Notes under the pieces: generated by a model
What the model was told of the DNA's origin: nothing
What the model saw: the letters and a program-made list of their open reading frames with translations, nothing else
Databases searched by the model: none
Part shown: piece by piece, positions 17,579-26,755 of the stretch
Layout of the letters: the number at the start of each line of letters is the position of its first letter
Position numbering within the stretch: position 1 is the first letter of the stretch
Source of the DNA: Chloroflexi bacterium 54-19
GTDB lineage: Bacteria > Chloroflexota > Chloroflexia > Chloroheliales > Chloroheliaceae
Length of the DNA stretch: 64,000 nucleotides
Assembly (NCBI GenBank): GCA_001898225.1
Contig: MKTJ01000047.1
Location: 91,697-155,696 of the forward strand
Reading direction: 5' to 3'
Translations under genes and position numbers: made by a program

Positions 17579-20500
17579 ATGGCGATAAACCGGGTGAATT
17601 TAGAAGACGTAATTAGTGACGCCAAAGCGGCTCTGGAAGCGGGAAACCCTGAAAGAGCGATAGCTCTTTGCCACCACATCTTTAATTTTTATCCGCGCTG
17701 CCTGGAAGCTACCCGCATGCTGGGTGAAGCTTACACCGAACAACGCCTCTTTAACGAAGCCGAACAGCTTTTTATCTTTGTCCTCTCCGGCGACCCCCAG
17801 GATGTCCTCGGCTATGTTGACCGGGGCTTTATCGCATACGAGCAAAATCACCTCGACGACGCCATTCTTTACTGCGAGAGGGCGCTCGAACTCGACCCCA
17901 GTATCGAGCAACTTCGCGAGGAACTGTTGCGGCTCTACCGCGAACGCCAGCCGGGCGTGCGGGCCCAGATTCGCATGAGCAAGGTCGGGCTTGCCAACGG
18001 TCGCCTGCGCGACGGTCTCTACGGCCAGGCCATCGAGGAATATAACACTGTCTTGCGCCAGACCCCCAACCGGCTCGATGTCCAGGTCAGCCTGATGGAG
18101 GCTTACTGGCGCAATCGCGATTATAACCGGGCCGAGCAACTGGCCCAGGACTTAATCCAGAATAACCCTTTCCTGGTCAAGGCTAACCTGGTCCTGTGGC
18201 ACATCTACGGGGTCCGCCGCAACCAGGAACACGCGTCAGACTATCTCGAACGCGCCCACGCTCTCGACCCGCTGAATCTGCTGGCCGAAAGACTTTTCGA
18301 GGATTCGGCGACCTCGAACGATGCCATGAATTATATTTCGATGCTGGGCGTGCCTTCTATCCCCGCGCCTGACATGGAAAGCCTGAACGCCCAGGTCGCC
18401 GATCGCAAAAGTCTGGTGCCGGAATGGGCTACCGGCGGTCCAGAAACCGATGTTGTGCTTGGTTTGAGGGATGACCTGCCTTCCGTCACCGAAATAGAGC
18501 CGCCGCCCGCCGGACCTGCCGCAGGCTTTGACCTGTTTGCGCTCCTTTCCGATACCGAAAAACACGTGGCGGAAGGTGGCAACCCCGATGAGGGTCTCTA
18601 CCCTGAAACCGAAGAAGACGAACCGGGCGCTACCGCCTCGGACCAGGAAGCGCCTTTGTCTGAGGCTACAGTGGGCGCAGCCGTCCACGAGGAAAGCGAC
18701 CCCCTCCACCTTTTTGAGGAAGTCGAACACCCGGCGGATTCTCCCCTTGTCCCGGCGGTACACCCCTCTCCCACCCCGGCCCCGGTCACGTCCGGCGCGT
18801 TTGACCTGGATTTATCCTTCGCCAAAGATAGTGATTTGAGCCTGTTTGAAGAAGTCGAAACCCACACCCATTCAGAACCTGCCCCGGCCAAAGCGCCGGA
18901 GCCCTTCGCGCTTGACCCTGATATTGAGCTCTCGGATGAGGCTTCGAGCAGTTTTTCTTTTCCGCGTGGCGGGTCCGGGCCTGGTGCGACCACATCCGGT
19001 GCGACCGGTTCGTTTGGGTCGAATATAGCGCCCTTTACTTTTGATGAGGACGTGTCACCGCCGGAATTTATGCAGGATATTCCGCCGTTCTTTACAGATA
19101 ATGAACCACCTGGCGCTGCTCCGGGTGCCGTTAACCGGGAAGCGCAGAAGGAAGATTTCGCTATGCCCCCTCTTGAACCGTTTAGTTTTGAGGAAGACGC
19201 GGAGCCGGAGGCTACCAGAGGTTCTTCTAAGCCGGAGGAACGGGTTATAAAACCGGCCTTTTATTTCCAGGATTTGTACGCTACGGACAATCCCGCCGAA
19301 GAACCGACCGAACAGTTTAAGTTTGACGCTTTTGAAGTGTCCCCGGCCCTTTCGGGTGATGAAATTACCGCGCCCGGTTCCTCAAATGACACCCTGGAGC
19401 CGGTCGAACCGGCGGAAGCGCCTGGTTTGCCGCTGGAACCCGAACCGGAGCCGCATCCTATCCCGGTGCCTTCCACCACGCCTGAAACAGCCGGCGCGCC
19501 CCAGGAAGAACCCGGTGCCGAACCCGCCGCTGTTGAGTCGCCCGGTCTGCCGGAAACCGAGCCTGGGGCCGAACCGGGCCAGCCGTTGCCTATGTTAGAA
19601 GGCGCAACCGCCGCTAACCCGGCTGAGGAACTAAATGAGGTTTACCGGGAGCCTTATGCTTTCTACAAGCGCGACGAGACCGGCCCGGTCCCTGATTTTG
19701 TCCTGGAACAGATGGCCCAGGAGTCGAGCTTTCCGGCGTTTAGCGGTCTGGAAGAATTGGATACCGATGCCGCCACCGAAAGCACCGGTTCCGTTTCCCC
19801 GGCCTCACCACCTACTTTGCAGGAGAACTCACCAATGCCCATCAGACGCGGCAACGAGAATGTGAACGACCTTTTTGACTGGGAGCGGGAGGAACTCCCC
19901 GATTATCTCCAGCCCTTTGCCGTGGACGAGGATGAAGTTGACCAGTCCAACCTGGGGCCTGAAAGCCCTTTTATCGCCGATGTAAACACACCCCCGGCTC
20001 GCATCCGTTCGCGTGAGGATACCGGCCCGACCAACCTGGGCGATTTACCGGCCTGGCTGGTAAATGACGCCGTACTGCCTTCGTCCGCACCTGAACCGGC
20101 TAATCAAGCCTTGCCTTCCTGGTTGACCCCGCCGCCCGCTGGCGTTACCCCGGAGCCGCCTGCCGGTACCCCCGCCTTTGACGACAGCGATTTTGGCGAC
20201 CTGGCCCCGTTTAACCTGGATGACAGCACCGATTTTGGCGAACCCACTCCGCCCATGCCCCTGGTGACGCCGCCCCCGGCCCCACCGGCGGCTCATACCG
20301 GCCTGACCGGGGAGCTTGAGCCTTTCCGCCTGGACGACGACCTGGACGAATTCGAACCAGCTACGCCCCCTGCGCCTCTCCCCGAAGTGTCCGGCGAAGC
20401 CCGGCGCGCTGGCGGCGAGGCCGCGTCGCCCCCCGCACCCCCGGTCCCGGCCTTTGACCTGGGCCTGGATATGGACGATTTGAAGCCGTTCAGTTTTGAG

Positions 20501-21823
20501 GAATTCGAAGCGGCGGTACCACCGCCACCTCCGGCCCCGCCGGCTGCACCGGTCGCGCCCTCGGCTTTTGCCGCCGATGAGGACTTTGACGACTTGCTGC
20601 CCTTCAATTTCGAGGACGATGGCACCCAGACGATTCCGCCGCCCCTGGCCCCGCCGCCGCGAAGGTCTTCGCCCGTACCGGAAGCTAACCAGGTGCCTTT
20701 CGCGGACCTTTTGCGCCAGAGCCAGGATGTCTCACCGGCTCCAGCCCCGGCGGTTGAGCCGGACATGGAGGAAATCCAGCCCTTTAGCCTGGCCGATTTT
20801 GAAGACCTACCCGTTCCGCCGTCGCCCCGTCCTGCCGCGCCCGCGCCGTCCACCGATTTCGACTTTGAGCCGTTTACCTGGAACGCCGAAAGTAACAAGC
20901 TCTTTGGGGAAAATGACTCGGTCGGGTTCAACCCTTTTGAACCGTTGAGCCAGACTGATTACGCTCAATCTGTCCCGCCTCCGCCACCAGCCTCCGCCGA
21001 AGCGGACGAGGCCAAACCGCTGCGGGAGTTCGGCTGGTCGCGCCAGGCTTCGACCGAGCCGGAGCAGGAGACCGGCAACCGCCAGCCCTCGCTTTTTGAA
21101 AAGCTGGTCGCCCGGCGCAGCCAGTCCGGCAATTTGCCTGCCGATTCCGGCCCTGCCGAAATTAGCGATGAAGATTTGGTGCCTATCGAAGAACTGGAAG
21201 CCCGCACCGCCGGTCAGGAGGCGACTCCCCCGGCCCCGCCGGAAAAGACCCCTATCGAATTGCTCGATGCGGCGGTAGCTTCGGAGAAACTTCCGCCCAG
21301 CCTGGAACCTGCCGGGGTTGCTGACCTGCCCGGTCCGGCCTATGCCGAAGCGCCGGATGAGGAGCCCCAGCCTGTGGCTGTTGAAGCCGCCGAGGTTGCC
21401 GAGCCAGTACCCGAACCTGCACCTGTTCAGGAACCTGTCCAAGCCGCCGAGATTGCCCCGCCAGCGCCGGAACCAGCGCCAGTCCAGGCCCGGCCTGAAG
21501 CGGCAGTCCCGGTCGTTCAAAGCGCGCCTGTCGAAAGCGCCTCTACCGCCAGCCCGACCCAGGACAGCCTGCAAAAGGCGGCCCAGTCATTTGACCGGCA
21601 GGATTACAACCAGTCGCTTAACTTCTTTAACCAGGCCGTCAAGACCGCCGATAAAGCCGAACTGCCGGGGATTATTTCCAAACTCAAGGAAGTTACCGGC
21701 TCGGTGGACGCCAACCCGCGTTTTCACCGGGTATTGGGCGATGCCTACAAGAAACAGGGCCAGTTCCAGGCCGCCCTGGCCGAGTACAGCAAGGCGCTGG
21801 CCGGGGCCGGAACCAAAAAATAA
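17579..21823 (+). CDS. 1414-aa TPR protein with repeated PF-acidic linear motifs
   Basis: Residues 1-255 form tandem tetratricopeptide repeats (for example NPERAIALCHHIFNFYPRCLEA and HLDDAILYCERALELDPS). Residues about 256-1315 are Pro/Ala/Glu/Asp-rich and probably disordered, but carry a recurring motif of the form (L/I)-x-P-F-x-(F/L/V)-(D/E)-(D/E): EPFALDPD, APFTFDED, EPFSFEED, QPFAVDED, APFNLDD, EPFRLDDD, KPFSFEEF, LPFNFEDD, QPFSLADF, EPFTWNAE. A C-terminal TPR pair (about 1320-1410) closes the chain. No signal peptide or membrane segment is seen. It reads as a cytoplasmic scaffold with many docking sites. A roadblock/LC7 gene follows after 53 bp, a probable partner. Function is not known to me. 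Confidence 0.85.
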   Translation: MAINRVNLEDVISDAKAALEAGNPERAIALCHHIFNFYPRCLEATRMLGEAYTEQRLFNEAEQLFIFVLSGDPQDVLGYVDRGFIAYEQNHLDDAILYCERALELDPSIEQLREELLRLYRERQPGVRAQIRMSKVGLANGRLRDGLYGQAIEEYNTVLRQTPNRLDVQVSLMEAYWRNRDYNRAEQLAQDLIQNNPFLVKANLVLWHIYGVRRNQEHASDYLERAHALDPLNLLAERLFEDSATSNDAMNYISMLGVPSIPAPDMESLNAQVADRKSLVPEWATGGPETDVVLGLRDDLPSVTEIEPPPAGPAAGFDLFALLSDTEKHVAEGGNPDEGLYPETEEDEPGATASDQEAPLSEATVGAAVHEESDPLHLFEEVEHPADSPLVPAVHPSPTPAPVTSGAFDLDLSFAKDSDLSLFEEVETHTHSEPAPAKAPEPFALDPDIELSDEASSSFSFPRGGSGPGATTSGATGSFGSNIAPFTFDEDVSPPEFMQDIPPFFTDNEPPGAAPGAVNREAQKEDFAMPPLEPFSFEEDAEPEATRGSSKPEERVIKPAFYFQDLYATDNPAEEPTEQFKFDAFEVSPALSGDEITAPGSSNDTLEPVEPAEAPGLPLEPEPEPHPIPVPSTTPETAGAPQEEPGAEPAAVESPGLPETEPGAEPGQPLPMLEGATAANPAEELNEVYREPYAFYKRDETGPVPDFVLEQMAQESSFPAFSGLEELDTDAATESTGSVSPASPPTLQENSPMPIRRGNENVNDLFDWEREELPDYLQPFAVDEDEVDQSNLGPESPFIADVNTPPARIRSREDTGPTNLGDLPAWLVNDAVLPSSAPEPANQALPSWLTPPPAGVTPEPPAGTPAFDDSDFGDLAPFNLDDSTDFGEPTPPMPLVTPPPAPPAAHTGLTGELEPFRLDDDLDEFEPATPPAPLPEVSGEARRAGGEAASPPAPPVPAFDLGLDMDDLKPFSFEEFEAAVPPPPPAPPAAPVAPSAFAADEDFDDLLPFNFEDDGTQTIPPPLAPPPRRSSPVPEANQVPFADLLRQSQDVSPAPAPAVEPDMEEIQPFSLADFEDLPVPPSPRPAAPAPSTDFDFEPFTWNAESNKLFGENDSVGFNPFEPLSQTDYAQSVPPPPPASAEADEAKPLREFGWSRQASTEPEQETGNRQPSLFEKLVARRSQSGNLPADSGPAEISDEDLVPIEELEARTAGQEATPPAPPEKTPIELLDAAVASEKLPPSLEPAGVADLPGPAYAEAPDEEPQPVAVEAAEVAEPVPEPAPVQEPVQAAEIAPPAPEPAPVQARPEAAVPVVQSAPVESASTASPTQDSLQKAAQSFDRQDYNQSLNFFNQAVKTADKAELPGIISKLKEVTGSVDANPRFHRVLGDAYKKQGQFQAALAEYSKALAGAGTKK

Positions 21824-21876
21824 CAAAGCAATACCTTACTCGTTAGACCAATTTTCAGACTGTTAAGGATACAACG

Positions 21877-22224
21877 ATGCGTAGAGTCTTCGACGAACTG
21901 GTTAAAACCGAGGGTGTGATTGGCGGTCTGCTGGTAGGTAGGGACGGCCTGGTTATTCAAACTATGATGATTGAGGGGGACGATGCCGAAATCCTGGGCG
22001 CATTGGCCGCCAATATGTTTGATACGATTACCAAAACCACTCAGCGCCTGGGTATCGGTCCCCTGAAAGATACTATTATAGAGGCCCAGAACGGCTCTCT
22101 TTTGATGTGCAATGCCGCCGAGCAGGTCATGATTGCGATTTGCCAGCAGCCGGTCCGGCTGGGCGAGGTGCGGCTGGCAATGCTCAAAGCGGCCCGGTTG
22201 GTCGAAAAGGAGTTCCAAAGTTAG
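21877..22224 (+). CDS. roadblock/LC7 domain protein (MglB-like)
   Basis: 115 aa, a single roadblock/LC7 domain: the N-terminal helix (MRRVFDELVKTEGVIGGLLVGRDGLVIQ), a central helix (AEILGALAANMFDTITKT) and the strand-helix end. Bacterial members often dimerise and act as regulators of small Ras-like GTPases (as MglB for MglA) or as scaffold parts. No GTPase gene is near. AAGGAT lies about six bases before the ATG. It follows the TPR/PF-motif protein by 53 bp on the same strand and is probably in its operon, which makes those two likely partners; this is inference. Confidence 0.88.
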   Translation: MRRVFDELVKTEGVIGGLLVGRDGLVIQTMMIEGDDAEILGALAANMFDTITKTTQRLGIGPLKDTIIEAQNGSLLMCNAAEQVMIAICQQPVRLGEVRLAMLKAARLVEKEFQS

Positions 22225-22386
22225 TTCGAGGGTCGGGTTTGCCCCCGTTTCAGCCGGACGAAATCCCCGGCTACTGGTTTATTGTGATGGTTCAAATTTC
22301 ACCCTGTTAACGGTTGCTCTTTTGTCTGAAAAGTATTATCCTTTGGTTCAAAGCTTCTCCAGCCGCTTTAGTGCCTGGGGAAGATG

Positions 22387-22420
22387 CCCAAGTGCGGAAT
22401 CCGCCATTTGGGTCTTTTTT
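22387..22420 (+). terminator. terminator between the roadblock gene and ndk
   Basis: CCCAA (22387-22391) and inner GCGG (22394-22397) pair with CCGC (22401-22404) and TTGGG (22408-22412), followed by a T-run (22415-22420). Confidence 0.75.
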
Positions 22421-22450
22421 GAGTAAACAAGAAAAAGGAGAATAAACGGT

Positions 22451-22900
22451 TTGGAACGAACTCTGGTAATCATCAAGCCTGATGGCGTGCAGCGTGGGCT
22501 TATCGGCGAAATTACTCACCGGCTCGAACGGCGCGGTTTAAAGATTGTGGGCTTGAAGCTTATGACTATTTCAAGTGAACTGGCCCAGAAGCACTACGGC
22601 GTCCACCAGGGTAAACCATTTTATGAAGGTCTGGTCCAGTACATCACCAGCGGCCCGGTAGTCGTGATGGCTCTCGAAGGCAAGAAAGCCATCGAAACCG
22701 TCCGCAGCACCGTTGGGGCAACCAACCCGGCCAGCGCGGCCCCCGGCACCATCCGGGGCGACCTTGCCGTCGAAATTGGCCGCAACCTGATTCACGCTTC
22801 CGATGCCCCGGAAAGCGCCGAAAACGAGGTAAAACTTTTCTTTGGTGACGAAGCGCTCGCAAGCTGGGAACGCGCCAGCGACAAGTGGATTTCCGAATAA
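22451..22900 (+). CDS. ndk: nucleoside-diphosphate kinase
   Basis: 149 aa, normal length. It moves the gamma-phosphate between nucleoside triphosphates and diphosphates through a phospho-His. The N-terminal RTLVIIKPDGVQRGLIGEI, the GATNPASAAPGTIRGD segment and the active-site NLIHASDAPESAENE (His115) are complete. The start is TTG with AAGGAG 10 bases upstream; no ATG fits the conserved N-terminus. A terminator precedes it, so it begins a separate unit, although no clear promoter is seen in the 30 bases between. Confidence 0.96.
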   Translation: MERTLVIIKPDGVQRGLIGEITHRLERRGLKIVGLKLMTISSELAQKHYGVHQGKPFYEGLVQYITSGPVVVMALEGKKAIETVRSTVGATNPASAAPGTIRGDLAVEIGRNLIHASDAPESAENEVKLFFGDEALASWERASDKWISE

Positions 22901-22922
22901 GTCCCCCGGATTTCCGGCGCAG

Positions 22923-25289
22923 GTGGGATTTCGCCTGCCCGCGCCGGAACTTCTTAAAGAGCTAAAAAACGCTTATAACGGTCGGGGCAACGCTCGCCTG
23001 GCCGGAGATACCAACGATACCCTGGTCCATATCGAAAAACTGCCCGCGCGTCCTGCTACCTTTGGCGAACTTTCTTCCCCCTTGCCCCCATCTTTGAGCG
23101 CGGCTCTCGAACGGCGCGGTATCCGCCAGCTTTATACCCACCAGGTCGAATCTATCGAAGCTCTGCGCCAGGGTCATAATATCGCCCTGGTCACGGCCAC
23201 CGCCAGCGGTAAGACTCTCAGCTTTAACCTGCCGGTCCTCGAAACCATCCTTAAAGAACCGGACGCCACCGCCCTCTATATCTTTCCGACCAACGCCCTC
23301 ATGAACGACCAGTTAGCCACCCTTAACGGCTGGCTGGACGAACTGGAAGAGGCCGGGAAAAATATCCGGGCTTTCAAATATAACGGCGGTCTGGGCGACG
23401 ACGAGAAAAAAGCGGTCCGCCGGGCCCGGCCCAATATCCTGTTGACCAACCCCGAACTGGTCCATCTTTCCCTGACTGCCTGGCACAAAGCCTGGCCCGA
23501 ATTTTTAAAGAATCTGCGCTATATCGTGGTGGACGAGGTCCATACCTACCGGGGTGTCTTCGGTTCGCATATCGCCCACCTGCTGCGCCGTCTGCGCCGG
23601 GTCTGCGCCCTCTATGGGGCTAAGCCGCAGTTTGTGTGCTGCTCGGCCACGATTGGCAATCCCGCCGAACTGGTCGAAAAGCTGACCGGCCTGGAAGACT
23701 TTAAGATTATCAGTAATGACGGGGCCGGGAAGAACGAACGCTACTTTGTCATCTGGCAGCCGCCCACCTTTGTCGGCGAAACGGCCAATGCCACCGCCGA
23801 GCCTGTTACTCGCTCCTATCTCGAAGAAACGGTCGACCTCTTTAAGATGTTGAACGGCTATAAATACAGCACCCTCTGTTTTAGCCGCTTGCGCCGTTAC
23901 GCCGAAACGATGTACCGGATGTGCCAGGAGCAAAGCAGCACTCGCCAGATGCAGGGCGTGACGGTCTACCGGGCCGGGTTGCGTAACGAGGAGCGGGTTG
24001 CCATCGAAACCGGACTCAAAAAAGGCGAGGTCGGCGGGGTCTTCAGCACCAATGCCCTCGAACTTGGTGTAGACATCGGCGGGCTGGACGCGGTAATAAT
24101 CGCGGGGTATCCGGGCAGCCAGATGGCGGTCTGGCAGCAGGCCGGGCGGGCGGGCCGGGGCGATAAAGACGCGGCGGTTTTCCTGGTAGCCTCGCAGAAC
24201 CCGATTGACCAGTATTTCCTGGCGAACCCGACCGCCCTTTTCAACCGTCAGCCTGAAAGCGCCCTTCTGAACGTCGAGAACGAGAACATCGCCCGCCAGC
24301 ACCTTTTATGCATGGCTAAAGAGCTACCTTTCAACCGGGCCGATTTGCAAAAGTATTACCCTGAGTCGGTTATAAAGCTGGCCGAAAAGTTGCTGGCCGA
24401 AAAAGAACTGGTCAACCGGCGCGGCTACTGTCTCTATCCGGGTGAGGATAACCCTCACGCCCGCCTTTCGCTGCGGACCAGCACGACCCGCAAGTTCGGT
24501 ATCGTCAACACCAGTTCCGGCAGGGAAATTGGCCTGATTGAGCCGCCCAACCTCTACACCGAGACCCATCCCGGCGCGATTTATACCCACGCGGGCGAGA
24601 CTTTCCGGGTCGAACGGCTGGACGAGCGGGCCAATAAAGTGTATGTCCGCCCCGAAGTGACCACCCATTCGACTTCCTCGGTGGCCCGCACCACTATAAA
24701 GATGGAGCCGAACCCGGAGGAACGGACCGTCACCTTGCGGCCCGGTCTCTCCCTGAAAGTGGGCCGGGGCCGGGGCGAGGTCGTAGAGCAGGTCTACGGC
24801 TACCGCGAGGAGCCGCTTTTCCGCCGTAACTCGCGCCGGGCCGATGTGGTCAACCTGGATTATCCTCTAACCATCCAGTCTCATCACGAGCTACTCCGCT
24901 TAGTTTTGCCGCCTCGCGAGAAATTTGGCATGATAGCGGCATTCGATTCCGGGTTGCACGGCCTCGAACACCTGCTCCTGGGGTTACTGCCGCTAGAAGT
25001 GATGTGCGACCCCACCGATATTGGCTCGACCTCGGACGGGGCCGACATCTTGCATAATGCCCAGCCAGTGATTTATCTTTTCGATAGTTGTGAAGGTGGG
25101 GCCGGGTTCGTCCACGGCTGCTATGAGCGGGTCGAGGATTTGTTACAATTGGCCTATAGCACCGTCAAAAGCTGCCGTTGCGCGGCGGGTTGCCCGGCCT
25201 GTGTCCAATCGGCGCGCTGTAGAGAGGCCAACGACAAGGTAAGCAAGCAAGGGGCGCGCCAGATTTTGCAGTTTCTTTTAACCGCCTGA
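22923..25289 (+). CDS. DEAD/DEAH-box helicase with C-terminal DUF1998 Cys cluster (YprA/MrfA-like)
   Basis: About 788 aa. Walker A (TATASGKT, about 91-98), DEVH Walker B (after RYIVVD), SATIGNP motif III, and the helicase C domain (ELGVDIGGLDAVIIAGYPGS, then QQAGRAGRG) are intact. The C-terminal part ends with four Cys (CRCAAGCPACVQSARC), the DUF1998/MZB zinc site. Family members are DNA helicases; B. subtilis MrfA works in mitomycin C repair. The start is uncertain: the frame is open back to a TTG at 22842 inside ndk, but GTG at 22923 avoids a 59-base overlap and fits the family N-terminus better. Neither has a strong ribosome site. Confidence 0.88.
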   Translation: MGFRLPAPELLKELKNAYNGRGNARLAGDTNDTLVHIEKLPARPATFGELSSPLPPSLSAALERRGIRQLYTHQVESIEALRQGHNIALVTATASGKTLSFNLPVLETILKEPDATALYIFPTNALMNDQLATLNGWLDELEEAGKNIRAFKYNGGLGDDEKKAVRRARPNILLTNPELVHLSLTAWHKAWPEFLKNLRYIVVDEVHTYRGVFGSHIAHLLRRLRRVCALYGAKPQFVCCSATIGNPAELVEKLTGLEDFKIISNDGAGKNERYFVIWQPPTFVGETANATAEPVTRSYLEETVDLFKMLNGYKYSTLCFSRLRRYAETMYRMCQEQSSTRQMQGVTVYRAGLRNEERVAIETGLKKGEVGGVFSTNALELGVDIGGLDAVIIAGYPGSQMAVWQQAGRAGRGDKDAAVFLVASQNPIDQYFLANPTALFNRQPESALLNVENENIARQHLLCMAKELPFNRADLQKYYPESVIKLAEKLLAEKELVNRRGYCLYPGEDNPHARLSLRTSTTRKFGIVNTSSGREIGLIEPPNLYTETHPGAIYTHAGETFRVERLDERANKVYVRPEVTTHSTSSVARTTIKMEPNPEERTVTLRPGLSLKVGRGRGEVVEQVYGYREEPLFRRNSRRADVVNLDYPLTIQSHHELLRLVLPPREKFGMIAAFDSGLHGLEHLLLGLLPLEVMCDPTDIGSTSDGADILHNAQPVIYLFDSCEGGAGFVHGCYERVEDLLQLAYSTVKSCRCAAGCPACVQSARCREANDKVSKQGARQILQFLLTA

Positions 25290-25344
25290 TTCTATTTTCG
25301 CTTGGAACCAACCTTTTTTAGCACGTTCAGGAGGGGCGTATCCA

Positions 25345-26124
25345 ATGAAAGTCATGACTTACAACATCAAAGATGGCGGGGAAGATTTTCTGGCCGAACT
25401 GGGCGAAATCCTGGTAGAGGCCGGGCCGGATATTGTCGCTATCGAAGAGGCCAACGACGAATTTGTCTTTGAAAGTTTGGCCGCCCTCCTGGGTTTCGAA
25501 CACGTCCTGGGTGAAGGCAATCGGGGCTACCACGTGGGGATTATAAGCCGCTACCCCATCTTGAAAAGCCAGAACCACGGCGGTACGAGCGAATTTTTTC
25601 ACACGATGGTGGAAGCGCAAATCGCCGCGCCGGGCTATCCCCTGACGGTTTTTGCGGCTCATCTCTATCCCGGCTATGGCGTAGCACACGAACAACATCG
25701 CGTTGAAGAAGTAAGAGCCATCCTCGGTTATATGACTTCCCAACGTGAAAACCCCTGCCTCCTGGTGGGTGATTTTAATACCGTCAGCCCCCAGGATAAC
25801 CTGACCTCGGAAGAGTGGCCCTGGCCCTACCGGCAGCAAATGCGGGCCCAGGAAGAAGGTATCGGACGCAAGGCCATCCAGGCGGTCCTCGATAACAGTT
25901 TAACCGATTGTTTCCGGGCCATCTTTCCCGATAGCGGGGAGTATCCCGGTTACACCCTGCCCGCTCCAAGACCCGATGTACGTTTAGACTATATTTTTGC
26001 CAATAATTTGATGCTGGAAAGGCTGGATAGTTGCCAGGTCTGGCTGGCCAACCCTGCCCCGAAAGCCTCCGACCACCTGCCATTGTTGGCCGAGTTTAAC
26101 ATTTTCCAGGAAAATCATTTCTAG
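25345..26124 (+). CDS. endonuclease/exonuclease/phosphatase (EEP) family protein
   Basis: 259 aa. The EEP fold is shown by MKVMTYNIKDGG (Asn of the first metal site), DIVAIEEAND (catalytic Glu), VFAAHLYPG, VGDFNTVSP (Asp and Asn), LDYIFANN and the final SDHLPLLAEF (Asp-His pair). The substrate could be DNA, a phosphoester or a lipid; sequence does not decide. No signal peptide is seen. GGAGGGG lies about ten bases before the ATG. It follows the helicase by 55 bp, so a shared role in DNA repair is possible. A strong terminator ends the plus-strand block. Confidence 0.85.
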   Translation: MKVMTYNIKDGGEDFLAELGEILVEAGPDIVAIEEANDEFVFESLAALLGFEHVLGEGNRGYHVGIISRYPILKSQNHGGTSEFFHTMVEAQIAAPGYPLTVFAAHLYPGYGVAHEQHRVEEVRAILGYMTSQRENPCLLVGDFNTVSPQDNLTSEEWPWPYRQQMRAQEEGIGRKAIQAVLDNSLTDCFRAIFPDSGEYPGYTLPAPRPDVRLDYIFANNLMLERLDSCQVWLANPAPKASDHLPLLAEFNIFQENHF

Positions 26125-26134
26125 AAAAGGAATT

Positions 26135-26176
26135 AAAAAAAGGGCAGAAGTCACTTTTGTGACCCCTGCCCTTTTT
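26135..26176. terminator. bidirectional terminator between convergent genes
   Basis: A run of A, AGGGCAG (26141-26147), an inner TCAC/GTGA stem, CTGCCCT (26166-26172) and a run of T. It serves the EEP gene on plus and could serve the secreted-protein gene on minus. Confidence 0.9.
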
Positions 26177-26182
26177 AAATTT

Positions 26183-26217
26183 CGATTATCCTGGTTTTAG
26201 TAAAGCCGGGATAATCG
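26183..26217. repeat. 12-bp hairpin next to the terminator
   Basis: CGATTATCC (26183-26191) pairs with GGATAATCG (26209-26217), extended by a T-G wobble and two GC pairs inside. It ends 8 bp from the stop of the minus-strand secreted-protein gene and probably protects or terminates its mRNA. Confidence 0.6.
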
Positions 26218-26224
26218 AGATGTT

Positions 26225-26755
26225 TTACAGGTTGCGCAGGATGTTGTTTAACAGCCCGACCAAACCGCTGACCGGCCCGCCGTTGTTAAGCAGGTTGGTC
26301 ACAGCGCAAAGCAGGTTACCCACCAGGTTGCCAGGGCCGCTCTGAGCCGTAATGTTGAGGTGAATCTGGTTGGTTGTGACTACAAGACCCAGCAAGTTCA
26401 AATTGATAGGGCCAAGGACCAGGTCCAGGATCTGGCAGGAACCGGTCGAACCTAGCAGGTCAACCGGGACGGCAACATTCTGGGCAACTGTCTGGGTAAC
26501 CCCGGTAAGAGCATTGCTCAGGGTAGTTGTGACCGTACCGATGGCGGTGAGGGTACCGCCCTGGTTAGCGAAGCTGGTAACATTCAGGACAGAAGAAGTA
26601 ATAGTGTTGCCGTCTACTACGGTGCCGACCAGGTCAGTTAACGGCACCGAAACACCCGCCGGGGCCGGCGGGGCGGCCTTCGCTTGCATAGGAGCTACCA
26701 CTACTGCTCCCATCAGGGCAACCACTAACAAAAGCACCACTGCTTTAACCTTCAT
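26225..26755 (-). CDS. secreted hydrophobic-repeat protein of unknown function
   Basis: 176 aa. The signal peptide (about 1-28, ending QAKA-APPAP) is clear. The mature part has strand-like segments rich in Val, Thr, Leu and Asn, with two Cys, and the phrase CQILDLVLGPINLNLLGL followed by VTTNQIHLNIT. I recall similar LDL-x-LGP-x-xLNLLGL segments in unannotated secreted proteins of several phyla, but no function is known to me. The Leu/Asn-rich end (LLGNLLCAVTNLLN type) could self-associate. AAAAGGAG precedes the ATG. It stands alone behind a structured leader of about 335 bases. Confidence 0.75.
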   Translation of the reverse strand: MKVKAVVLLLVVALMGAVVVAPMQAKAAPPAPAGVSVPLTDLVGTVVDGNTITSSVLNVTSFANQGGTLTAIGTVTTTLSNALTGVTQTVAQNVAVPVDLLGSTGSCQILDLVLGPINLNLLGLVVTTNQIHLNITAQSGPGNLVGNLLCAVTNLLNNGGPVSGLVGLLNNILRNL

